A stretch of DNA of 5,509 nt from Methanobacteriota archaeon. Lineage in GTDB: Archaea; Halobacteriota; Methanosarcinia; Methanosarcinales; Methanosarcinaceae. Numbering within the stretch: position 1 is the stretch's first letter; every line of letters starts with the position of its first letter. Where the stretch lies: contig JAUPKV010000469.1 of NCBI GenBank assembly GCA_030837265.1, forward strand, positions 1 through 5,509. Direction: 5' to 3'. The notes beneath the pieces were generated by a model. The model was not told where the DNA came from. It did no database searches and saw only the letters and a program-made list of their open reading frames with translations. Position numbers and translations under genes: made by a program. This document shows positions 1 through 5,477 of the stretch, one piece after another.

Positions 1-2
1 CA

Positions 3-584
3 AAATACCACACAATTCAAGCAGCGGTAACTGCAGCGCATAATGGAGATACAATTTCTGTCGCCTCGGGTACTTATCCAGAGGACGTAAAAATAGATAA
101 GGTTCTTACACTCCAAGGCACAGATTACCCCAAAGTTTACGGGATGTACTATTACGGCGGCGCCGGCACAATTAAAGGATTCAATTTCCAAAAGTACGGG
201 ATAAATGCAAATTATGCAGGAGGTCCACAATTGGTTAGGAATAATTATTTTTATAATTGTGGAATTTATCTCGCAGGTGGTGCTGCAAGCTATGGTACAA
301 TCAGGAACAATAAGATCAATAATGGAACAGTGTATCTATATGAAATAAAAGATGAAACATTATCCAACAACACGATTTCGAATTCCGTTTGTGGTCTGTA
401 CATTGATGAAATGTCTAGTTACCCAACTGTCAAAAATTGCATATTCAAAAATAATAAATATGGAGTGTATTTCTTTCAATGGGAACCTCATGATCCAGGA
501 CGCTTAACAAAATTCTCCGGCGATATATATTCTGGAAATAAACATAATTTCGGTTGGGGAAGTACGCCTATATACGAGCTCTAA
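3..584 (+). CDS. Secreted right-handed parallel beta-helix surface protein, 5'-truncated by the window edge
   Basis: The frame is open from the first complete codon at position 3 to the TAA at 582-584 and shows 193 residues; the Met at 144 is internal, because homologous-looking sequence continues upstream of it. The first visible residues (about 1-39) match the opening strand common to NosD/pectate-lyase-like beta-helix proteins: TIQAAV, then NGDTISV, SGTYPEDV and DKVLTLQG. After that come irregular coils of about 20-25 residues rich in Asn, Gly and aromatic residues (VRNNYFYNCGIYL, IRNNKINN, LSNNTISNSVCGLYI, VKNCIFKNNKYGVYF), typical of a parallel beta-helix with asparagine ladders. Such proteins in methanogens are usually exported and sit in or on the cell envelope, but the signal peptide would be upstream and cannot be seen. 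The C-terminus ends just after the helix, with no transmembrane or PGF-type anchor visible. The ligand or substrate is unknown; a polysaccharide-acting role is only a possibility. Confidence 0.8.
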   Translation, partial: KYHTIQAAVTAAHNGDTISVASGTYPEDVKIDKVLTLQGTDYPKVYGMYYYGGAGTIKGFNFQKYGINANYAGGPQLVRNNYFYNCGIYLAGGAASYGTIRNNKINNGTVYLYEIKDETLSNNTISNSVCGLYIDEMSSYPTVKNCIFKNNKYGVYFFQWEPHDPGRLTKFSGDIYSGNKHNFGWGSTPIYEL

Positions 585-585
585 A

Positions 586-635
586 TTGAGAAGCTAAACT
601 TTTCATTCATTTTTATTTACCATCTAGCTTCTTAA
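586..635 (+). terminator. Hairpin and T-rich tract after the beta-helix gene
   Basis: AGAAGCTA at 589-596 is the exact reverse complement of TAGCTTCT at 625-632. The pairing extends to about 11 bp (586-596 with 625-635) if one G-U pair is allowed. The 28-nt loop is very T-rich (TTTTCATTCATTTTTATTT). It starts two bases after the stop codon. Archaeal termination relies mainly on T tracts, so the T-rich loop may matter more than the stem. Terminator function is an inference from position and composition. Confidence 0.45.
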
Positions 636-817
636 AAAAAGTAAAAGTATATTATAACTTGTGATTAAGAGCACGTCTTAAAATTTAACCTGACCTCACA
701 ACTGGGATATGACTATACATTTGAACTTATTCCGTTGAAAAAAATTAGAACATTTTACAATCGTTGAAAACCTTCACAATAAGGCAATTTGAGTGATCAA
801 ATTTAGGGTAAAATATC
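636..817. other. A/T-rich spacer with no gene
   Basis: This spacer lies between the beta-helix gene and the insertion sequence. No frame of useful length is open and no RNA gene is recognisable. The only repeat seen is the 9-mer CGTTGAAAA at 733-741 and again at 762-770, which is too short to interpret. Before the insertion it continued directly into the sequence now starting at 2918. Confidence 0.6.
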
Positions 818-822
818 ATTAA
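818..822. repeat. Left target-site duplication, ATTAA
   Basis: ATTAA directly abuts the outer end of the left inverted repeat and is repeated exactly at 2918-2922 against the right one. A 5-bp duplication is within the range expected for IS1634/IS4-like DDE transposases. Confidence 0.85.
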
Positions 823-839
823 CTCACATTTCGACCCCC
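823..839 (+). repeat. Left terminal inverted repeat of the IS
   Basis: CTCACATTTCGACCCCC is an exact 17-bp match to the complement of 2901-2917. Similarity continues imperfectly inward: TCCTCTTGAT here against CCTTTGAT on the other end, allowing two small gaps. This suggests the transposase recognises about 25 bp. Confidence 0.92.
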
Positions 840-961
840 TCCTCTTGATAAGCTTTAATTTTTTACTTCAGGCAATTTTTAGGAATGAACTCTTTTTCAA
901 TTTATGTTTAATGAATTCTTTTTATAATATTTCATATATAATATTCAATTCATCAAATATC

Positions 962-969
962 TATAAATA
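962..969 (+). promoter_or_regulatory. Candidate TATA box of the transposase gene
   Basis: TATAAATA lies about 30 bp before the start codons at 997 and 1000. Archaeal transcription usually begins 22-27 bp after the box, which would put the first base near 990-993 and leave almost no leader. No good Shine-Dalgarno sequence precedes the gene (only AGAG at 988-991), which fits a nearly leaderless message. A second A/T-rich box, CATATATAAT, lies near 933-942 and would give a leader of about 35 nt. Confidence 0.4.
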
Positions 970-999
970 AGTTAGCAAAAAAAACAAAGAGTTGCTTTG

Positions 1000-2721
1000 A
1001 TGAAAAATATTTCCAACTGCGATAATATTTCCAAACACTTAAATGCAAATGAATTTCCACAGACAAAGATAACTCCATTCACAGTTTTGGCTCCTAAACA
1101 TTATTTAGATCAAATTGATTTTGAAACCATTATCAATAACAATACCCGATGGGATCAAGATCAGTGGAGAGTTCCCCCTGGAACTCTTGCACTTAGCCTT
1201 GTGTTAACTTCTTTTTTTCGAACGGATAAACGATATCCATTATGTTCAGTTGAGGAAATTGTTGAATTCATGGATTCTAAGCTCGTTTTTGGAAAAGAAT
1301 TTCCCCACTCTTATTTCAATGATGATTGTTTAGGACTGTTGCTTGACCGAATTCATGAAGCAGGTTGCACGGGTCTTTTCAGTATGGTAGCATTGCAGGC
1401 TTTTGCAAAACTAAAGATTCCATTCGGCAACGTATTCCAGGTTGATACCACATCTCATGTCTATTATGGGGATTCTAAGATTTGTGAAGAGGAAAATTAT
1501 GAGGGTTTGAAAGTCACTTACGGTTATAGCAAAGATAAACGTCCTGATAAAAAACAAGTAATGAGTGGAATGATCACAAATGAATTAGGAATCCCTCTTC
1601 ATACAGAAATACTTGATGGCAACACTGCTGATACTGTTTGGCTCCCAGATGCTATATGCCATTTCAGGAATTTGTTTAGTGAGATGTACAGTGATTCGAT
1701 ATTCATAGCAGATTCGAAATTGGTAAGTAAAAAAAATTTTGGAATTCTTTTTGATAAAGCAAATCCTCTCAGTTTCATCTCCAGGTGTCCAGAGAAATTT
1801 TGTTCCCGAATTGCAGAAATGACAGTAAGTGAGGCTTATTCTCGAAATAAATGGGAATACGTAGGATCTTGCTGTAAAGATGAAGAATCTAAAAGAGCAG
1901 TAAAGTACGAAGTACAAGGTTTTAATAAGACTATTCATGAAAATGAGTGTCGTTTGATTGTTTTTCGAAATGTAGATGGAGATGAAAGGTTAGTTCACGA
2001 ACTTAAGAAAGAAAGGGAAAATATTGAGGAAGGAGTAAAGAAAGAATTTAAAAAACCATATGCTTGTGAAGCAGACGCAAAGAAAGCAATTGATGAATTC
2101 GCTAAAAAATACAAAAATCCATTACACAATATCATATTTGAAATCCATGAAGAAACAACTGAAAAAAAGCCAATAGGAAGGCCTTCAAAAGGTCAAGAAA
2201 AATTTAAGATCATAAGTGAATTTTATGTTAAACTCAAAAGCCTTGAGCAAAACAAGGAAAAAGTGGAAAAACGAAGTCATTCGCTCGAAACTGTTGTATT
2301 GATTACCAATGTACCCTCTGATATTAAAAACGACAAAGAAATATTTCAATTATATAAAAATCAACAAGTTGTTGAAACGAACTTTGAAGAATTGAAAAAA
2401 CCTTCTATGTTCTACAGCATATTCCTGGAAAAACCAGAGCGTATTGAAGCACTGCTGATGTTGTTGCATGTTTCCTTGTTAATAAGGGTAATTATGAGGA
2501 TCATAGCAAGGGAAAACTTGAAAAAAGAAAAAGATCCTCTTCGTATTGATTTTGGAAGATCTGTCCTGAAAAATCCTACCGCAGAAAAAATGTTGAGATT
2601 ACTTTCCTTCCATAGTATTATCACCATGGATGGAAAGCAAATAGTTTGCGCAAAAAATGGTAAAGTTGATCACTTACGAAAGTTGCTACAACTATTGGGT
2701 TTGAGTCTTGAATCTGGATGA
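1000..2721 (+). CDS. DDE transposase, IS1634-like (IS4 superfamily)
   Basis: This 573-residue protein is the only gene of the surrounding insertion sequence; it cuts and rejoins DNA at the element's inverted repeats. The catalytic triad can be placed: first Asp at residue 149 in FQVDTTS, second Asp at 238 in IADSKL, and Glu at 459 in VVETNFEELKK. GYSKDKRPDKKQ followed by GIPLHTEILDGNTAD is a hallmark stretch between the first two acids in IS1634-type enzymes. The long stretch between the second Asp and the Glu fits the usual insertion domain and ends with a basic GRPSKG segment. The IS4 signature Y-x2-R-x3-E-x6-K is present with Gln for Arg (YKNQQVVE, then K466). EKPERIEALLMLLHVSLL after it is also family-typical. 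ATG at 1000 was chosen; a TTG at 997 in the same frame would add one residue. The gene looks intact and is clearly more A/T-rich than the minus-strand operon, as expected for acquired DNA. Confidence 0.93.
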   Translation: MKNISNCDNISKHLNANEFPQTKITPFTVLAPKHYLDQIDFETIINNNTRWDQDQWRVPPGTLALSLVLTSFFRTDKRYPLCSVEEIVEFMDSKLVFGKEFPHSYFNDDCLGLLLDRIHEAGCTGLFSMVALQAFAKLKIPFGNVFQVDTTSHVYYGDSKICEEENYEGLKVTYGYSKDKRPDKKQVMSGMITNELGIPLHTEILDGNTADTVWLPDAICHFRNLFSEMYSDSIFIADSKLVSKKNFGILFDKANPLSFISRCPEKFCSRIAEMTVSEAYSRNKWEYVGSCCKDEESKRAVKYEVQGFNKTIHENECRLIVFRNVDGDERLVHELKKERENIEEGVKKEFKKPYACEADAKKAIDEFAKKYKNPLHNIIFEIHEETTEKKPIGRPSKGQEKFKIISEFYVKLKSLEQNKEKVEKRSHSLETVVLITNVPSDIKNDKEIFQLYKNQQVVETNFEELKKPSMFYSIFLEKPERIEALLMLLHVSLLIRVIMRIIARENLKKEKDPLRIDFGRSVLKNPTAEKMLRLLSFHSIITMDGKQIVCAKNGKVDHLRKLLQLLGLSLESG

Positions 2722-2900
2722 TCTTGTTAAATAAGCCGAAATAATAGAGTATGTTTTAGCAGATGTGTAGCGATAGCTATAAGATTTTTATTCTGAAGAT
2801 TGTTTGATGAAATAGGATTTGAAAAGATTTTGATATGTAAAACGATCGGATTAATAAGAAACCATGGTTATTGAACCATAATTCGGTGTAAAATCAAAGG
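2722..2900. other. Non-coding right arm of the IS, with a palindrome/hairpin
   Basis: No reading frame of note lies between the transposase stop and the right inverted repeat. AACCATGGTT at 2860-2869 is a perfect 10-bp palindrome. Its second half, ATGGTT (2864-2869), can also pair with AACCAT at 2874-2879 across an ATTG loop. This could be a transposase-binding or transcript-end structure, but six base pairs in A/T-rich DNA is weak evidence. The arm ends in a run of seven G that merges into the inverted repeat. Confidence 0.45.
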
Positions 2901-2917
2901 GGGGGTCGAAATGTGAG
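2901..2917 (-). repeat. Right terminal inverted repeat of the IS
   Basis: GGGGGTCGAAATGTGAG is the exact complement of the left end at 823-839. It is preceded inside the element by two further G residues and followed outside by the ATTAA duplication. Confidence 0.92.
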
Positions 2918-2922
2918 ATTAA
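2918..2922. repeat. Right target-site duplication, ATTAA
   Basis: This is identical to 818-822. Removing the element and one copy rebuilds an uninterrupted spacer reading TATC-ATTAA-GGTG. Confidence 0.85.
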
Positions 2923-3003
2923 GGTGCCAATAGAGTTCAAATTATGTAATTATTTTACACAGTGAAACATCTAAAGGTCTAATCTACTCTTCACCTTGCA
3001 CCT

Positions 3004-3083
3004 AAAGTCTAAAATCCACATTCAAAGTCTAAAATCCACATTCAAAGTCCAAAATCCACATTCAAAGTCCAAAATCTGCACCT
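3004..3083. repeat. 20-bp tandem repeat, three clean units and a degenerate fourth
   Basis: The unit is AAAGTCTAAAATCCACATTC. Copies lie at 3004-3023 and 3024-3043 (identical), 3044-3063 (T to C at base 7) and 3064-3083 (same T to C, last third diverged to TGCACCT). A still weaker copy may sit at 2973-2992. GCACCT occurs on both edges of the array (2998-3003 and 3078-3083). The 20-bp period is not a multiple of three and every copy carries an in-frame stop in one phase, so it is non-coding. It lies downstream of ubiX, where the minus-strand transcript would read repeated GATTTTAGACTTT. Function unknown. Confidence 0.85.
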
Positions 3084-3090
3084 GATATCA

Positions 3091-3108
3091 CCCAAAAATA
3101 ATAACTTT
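3091..3108 (-). terminator. Possible T-tract terminator of the ubiX operon
   Basis: On the minus strand this reads AAAGTTATTATTTTTGGG, the clearest T-rich run within about 110 bases of the ubiX stop. No convincing stem accompanies it. Archaeal RNA polymerase can stop at such tracts, but the assignment is weak; the repeat array just beyond it, with several TTTT runs, could also serve. The remainder of 3109-3199 shows nothing else. Confidence 0.25.
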
Positions 3109-3199
3109 GATGAAAGGCGTTAGAACATGAACCTGCACGTCTTCCTTTGAACTCAAAATTTCGCTAAATTACTATCTCTGAACTCTATTTTCTCCGAAT

Positions 3200-3763
3200 T
3201 TATTGTCCTTCACTCCACCTTTCATAAATATCATTTTCTATTCCTAACAGATCAAGAGCTCTTCCTACCATTATATCTATCAGATCTTCTATGGTCTTGG
3301 GCTTTGAGTAAAAACCCGGACAGGCTGGGAGGATGCTTGTCCCTGCTTTTTTAGCTCGGACCATGTTCTCGAGATGTATTAAATTGAGAGGGGTTTCTCG
3401 AGTCATCAGGATAAGTTTCCTCTCTTCTTTCAGGCACACGTCTGCAGCCCGTGTAAGGAGGGTATCGGAAATCCCGTTTGCAACCGCACTCAGGGTTTTC
3501 ATGCTGCAGGGAGCAATAACCATTCCTGCGGTCCTGTACGAGCCGCTGGCTATTGGTGCTGAAAAGTCTTTTTGGGCATAGCCCCAGGTTGCAAGCTTCT
3601 CCACGTCGGAGGGTGTGTAATCAGTTTCAATTTCCATTATCTGTTTTGCGGCGTCAGTCAAAATAAGATGAGTTTTAATTCCTTTTTCCGCCAATATTTC
3701 AAGAAGACGGACCCCATACTGAACCCCTGAGGCTCCACTGATCCCTACTGTTACTTCCATCAT
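3200..3763 (-). CDS. ubiX: Flavin prenyltransferase UbiX
   Basis: UbiX joins a dimethylallyl group to reduced FMN, making prenylated FMN for UbiD-type decarboxylases; it is a soluble oligomeric flavoprotein. The 187 residues match the usual length. Visible motifs in order are GISGASG at 7-13 (FMN phosphate loop), APCSMKTLSA at 84-93, the KEERKLILMTRETPL block at 112-125 with the Arg-Glu pair 122-123, PACPGFY at 146-152, and GRALDLLGI at 167-175. In archaea a known client is the UbiD-like decarboxylase of the archaeal mevalonate pathway, so a housekeeping role in isoprenoid lipid synthesis is the likeliest use; no ubiD lies in this window. The start at 3763 is chosen because GGAG at 3770-3773 lies six bases upstream and the ATG overlaps the stop of the preceding gene (ATGA), implying translational coupling. 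An ATG at 3760 is also possible. The longer frame from 3796 adds a charged leader with no family support. Confidence 0.93.
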   Translation of the reverse strand: MMEVTVGISGASGVQYGVRLLEILAEKGIKTHLILTDAAKQIMEIETDYTPSDVEKLATWGYAQKDFSAPIASGSYRTAGMVIAPCSMKTLSAVANGISDTLLTRAADVCLKEERKLILMTRETPLNLIHLENMVRAKKAGTSILPACPGFYSKPKTIEDLIDIMVGRALDLLGIENDIYERWSEGQ

Positions 3764-4173
3764 ACATCTCTCCCTGTCAGGTCTGTCTTTTCGCAAAAAG
3801 CAATAAAATCTGCGATCATTTCCTCTGCGGCTGAAACTACATCTTTAATCTCTTCAGGGCTGATATTGTCCAGGTGTATGCCGACAGCAAGTACCGTTGT
3901 TTCCTTCGTAGCTTTGCTAACCTGTCTTGCACCGTTCAGAGCAAGTAATTCCTCCCGATGTCCGGGCATCGTTACCACTGAAGAACTTGATCTCTGGCTT
4001 TTTTCGTCAAAGTGGCCCACACCGACAGCCCCGACATGTGCCTCTCCGCCCGTAAGGGTAAGCAGATAATCATTACCAATTGGCTTTGCATCTAGCGTAA
4101 TTTCGATTATGCCAACCTTGCGCTTAATCCGAAACAAAATTATTCCCCATTTCCGCGTTTTTCCAGGTATCAT
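3760..4173 (-). CDS. LpdD-like protein (putative prenylated-flavin chaperone)
   Basis: This 137-residue soluble protein has no signal peptide or membrane segment. From memory it follows the pattern of LpdD, the small D subunit associated with lactobacillus gallate decarboxylase: IGNDYLLTLTGGEAHVGAVG at residues 32-51 parallels LpdD's IG-D-LL-TGG-HIG-V; MPGHREE at 69-75 parallels its PSHDGR; VGIHLDNISPEEI at 97-109 parallels its GIHVNQIT. Conserved-looking polar residues are His46, His72, Arg73 and His100. LpdD-like domains have been linked to handling of prenylated FMN, and lpdB, a ubiX homologue, sits beside lpdD in lactobacilli. Here the gene overlaps ubiX by ATGA, giving the same pairing. 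The basic N-terminal 20 residues look like an extension; a shorter product from the TTG at 4137 is possible, and no strong Shine-Dalgarno site supports either. The chaperone role is inference from family and neighbour. Confidence 0.75.
   Translation of the reverse strand: MIPGKTRKWGIILFRIKRKVGIIEITLDAKPIGNDYLLTLTGGEAHVGAVGVGHFDEKSQRSSSSVVTMPGHREELLALNGARQVSKATKETTVLAVGIHLDNISPEEIKDVVSAAEEMIADFIAFCEKTDLTGRDV
3768..3774 (-). promoter_or_regulatory. Ribosome binding site of ubiX
   Basis: GGGAGAG lies inside the end of the LpdD-like gene, with six bases between its GGAG core and the ATG at 3763. It is the best Shine-Dalgarno site in the operon and decides the ubiX start in favour of 3763 (or 3760) over the upstream ATG at 3796. 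Confidence 0.65.
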
Positions 4174-4201
4174 TTCCGCTTTTTAGTCTTTCTGTAACTT
4201 A

Positions 4202-5413
4202 TTAGAGCTCAGTAAGTTTAAGGTCCGTCAGTTTAAACTGTTTTATGGTTTTCTTAATATCGAAATAATCTCTTGCAGCCTTTTCCACAGCTTCACAATG
4301 TTCTTTCGGGCTGTATATTCCCATTCTCCAGTTGTCCATATGGGCTTCCTGCAAGGTGGAAACAAAATGTGAAGCTTCATTAAGAGGGGTCATTATGTGA
4401 TCCGTCTTTATCATCGCCCTCATTTCTAACATTTCAGGCGTTTTTGGAATGTCTAGAAGCACGTACTGAGGATCTACACCTGCCATCTCTGCAATCTCGT
4501 TTTCTGTCCTCTGAATTTTGTCGCGGTATTTGAGTACTCCTTTTCCGGTCTCTTTCAGCCCCATGTACATAGCCCGTTTGTAGAGTTTGCGGGCATCCAG
4601 CCTCCAGGCAAGTTCCTTTGCATTTCCTGTGGCCGTTCTCATGGCTGCAACCAGGTCAATGTCGTCCAGCTCCCGGAGCGAAAATGGGTCAATCTCCTGG
4701 TTTTCTATCATATACTCAACTGCCCTGGAACACATGGATTCCGCGATTCTGGTCACATGGTGATAGTACACAGAGGTATTCATCCAGAAGCGTGAGACCA
4801 GTAGAGATTCGGCAGCCTTTAACCCTCCATACTCGACAACAAGTCTGTCTTCGTGAAAATCCATCTTGTTTATCAGACGGTTATAATCCACAACTCCGAA
4901 AGCGACACCTGTGTAATGGGCATCCCGCACAAGATAATCCATTTTATCCACATCAATCTCGCTGCTAACGATCTGCCCGATGGATGTTTCCCCTTTAACA
5001 TGTTTTGCAATATTTCCCGGAGAAATCCCATATTTTTTCAACACTTCCCCTATTTCCCCTTTTCCAAGTGAGTCCTTTATATCTTCATGCCTGCGCCTTG
5101 TGTATTTATCAATAACATTTTCCGTAACGTGGGAAAAAGGGCCATGCCCGATATCATGCAGAAGAGCTGTGGCTTTTATCTCTATTTTTTTATCTCCTTC
5201 AACCGAATCAAGATTTTTGATTAACAGCGAAGCAAGATGCATTGTCCCGAGAGAATGTTCAAAGCGAGTATGGTTCGCCCCGGGATAAACAAGGTTTGAA
5301 AACCCAAGCTGTCTGACCCTCCTAAGGCGCTGCACCTGGGAAGTAGCCAGAAGATCCAGAATAAAATCATCCAATTCAATGTAACCATGTACAGGATCAA
5401 GGACAACTTTCAT
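4202..5413 (-). CDS. HD-domain phosphohydrolase, SAMHD1/COG1078 type
   Basis: This 403-residue soluble protein has a complete HD metal site. His53 lies in TRFEHSLG, His86-Asp87 in LLHDIGHGPFSH, and Asp156 in the signature IDVDKMDYLVRD. The further active-site residues His90, His95, His109, Lys157, Tyr160 and Asp164 line up with residues of human SAMHD1. The N-terminal DPVHGYIEL is a hallmark of this family. Relatives hydrolyse dNTPs to nucleosides plus triphosphate, so dNTP-pool control is plausible, but substrates differ within COG1078 and none is proven here. The C-terminal region (about 210-403) is helical-looking and lacks recognisable extra domains. It is the first gene of the operon, and its stop lies 28 bp before the LpdD-like start. 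ATG at 5413 places the DPVHGYIEL motif at residues 6-14, as usual in the family. Confidence 0.9.
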   Translation of the reverse strand: MKVVLDPVHGYIELDDFILDLLATSQVQRLRRVRQLGFSNLVYPGANHTRFEHSLGTMHLASLLIKNLDSVEGDKKIEIKATALLHDIGHGPFSHVTENVIDKYTRRRHEDIKDSLGKGEIGEVLKKYGISPGNIAKHVKGETSIGQIVSSEIDVDKMDYLVRDAHYTGVAFGVVDYNRLINKMDFHEDRLVVEYGGLKAAESLLVSRFWMNTSVYYHHVTRIAESMCSRAVEYMIENQEIDPFSLRELDDIDLVAAMRTATGNAKELAWRLDARKLYKRAMYMGLKETGKGVLKYRDKIQRTENEIAEMAGVDPQYVLLDIPKTPEMLEMRAMIKTDHIMTPLNEASHFVSTLQEAHMDNWRMGIYSPKEHCEAVEKAARDYFDIKKTIKQFKLTDLKLTEL

Positions 5414-5432
5414 TATTCTTTAGACAGATGTC

Positions 5433-5442
5433 ATTATATATT
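5433..5442 (-). promoter_or_regulatory. Candidate TATA box of the HD-lpdD-ubiX operon
   Basis: The minus strand reads AATATATAAT, centred about 25 bp upstream of the ATG at 5413. Used alone it would start transcription at or within a few bases of the start codon, giving a nearly leaderless message; no strong Shine-Dalgarno site is present. A second box, TATAAAG at 5485-5491 on the minus strand, would give a leader of about 45-50 nt. Which one is used cannot be told from sequence. Confidence 0.4.
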
Positions 5443-5477
5443 GCTGTTACTATTACTTTGATTACTGATTTGATTCT

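Larger units (their letters stand above)
823..2917 (+). mobile_element. Complete IS1634-like insertion sequence, 2,095 bp
   Basis: The element is bounded by exact 17-bp inverted repeats (CTCACATTTCGACCCCC at 823-839, its complement at 2901-2917). It is flanked by identical ATTAA duplications and contains one long transposase gene in the plus orientation. With intact ends, an intact reading frame and an uneroded target duplication, the insertion appears recent and the copy may still be active. It landed in the spacer between the beta-helix gene and the convergent minus-strand operon, so it disrupts neither coding sequence. About 160-180 bp of non-coding sequence lies between each inverted repeat and the gene. 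The family is assigned from the transposase motifs and the size of the target duplication; the exact named element was not identified. Confidence 0.92.

Noticed and set aside
733..770. CGTTGAAAA repeated at a 29-bp distance, considered as a CRISPR remnant
   Set aside because: There are only two 9-bp copies, far shorter than a CRISPR repeat, with no third copy and no cas gene in the window.
782..878. AGGCAATTT shared between the left flank (782-790) and the IS interior (870-878)
   Set aside because: It is a single 9-mer in skewed-composition DNA and lies outside the element's true ends, so it is probably coincidence.
1585..1938. Minus-strand frame of 117 codons within the transposase
   Set aside because: It is antisense to a gene with clear catalytic motifs, its sequence shows no family pattern, and no promoter or ribosome binding site supports it.
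3004..3083. The tandem repeat considered as a CRISPR array
   Set aside because: The units are directly adjacent with no spacers between them.
2931..3187. Inverted repeat TAGAGTTCA (2931-2939) with TGAACTCTA (3179-3187), and GAGTTCAAA with TTTGAACTC (3146-3154)
   Set aside because: Nine-bp matches about 200 bp apart in A/T-rich DNA are likely chance, and they do not bound any element.
3764..3796. Upstream ATG at 3796 as the ubiX start
   Set aside because: It adds 11 charged residues before the FMN loop, lies deep within the preceding gene, and has no ribosome binding site, whereas 3763 has one and forms the ATGA overlap.
4618..5288. Several overlapping plus-strand frames opposite the HD gene
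   Set aside because: They are antisense shadows of a well-conserved coding sequence, with low-complexity translations and no start signals.
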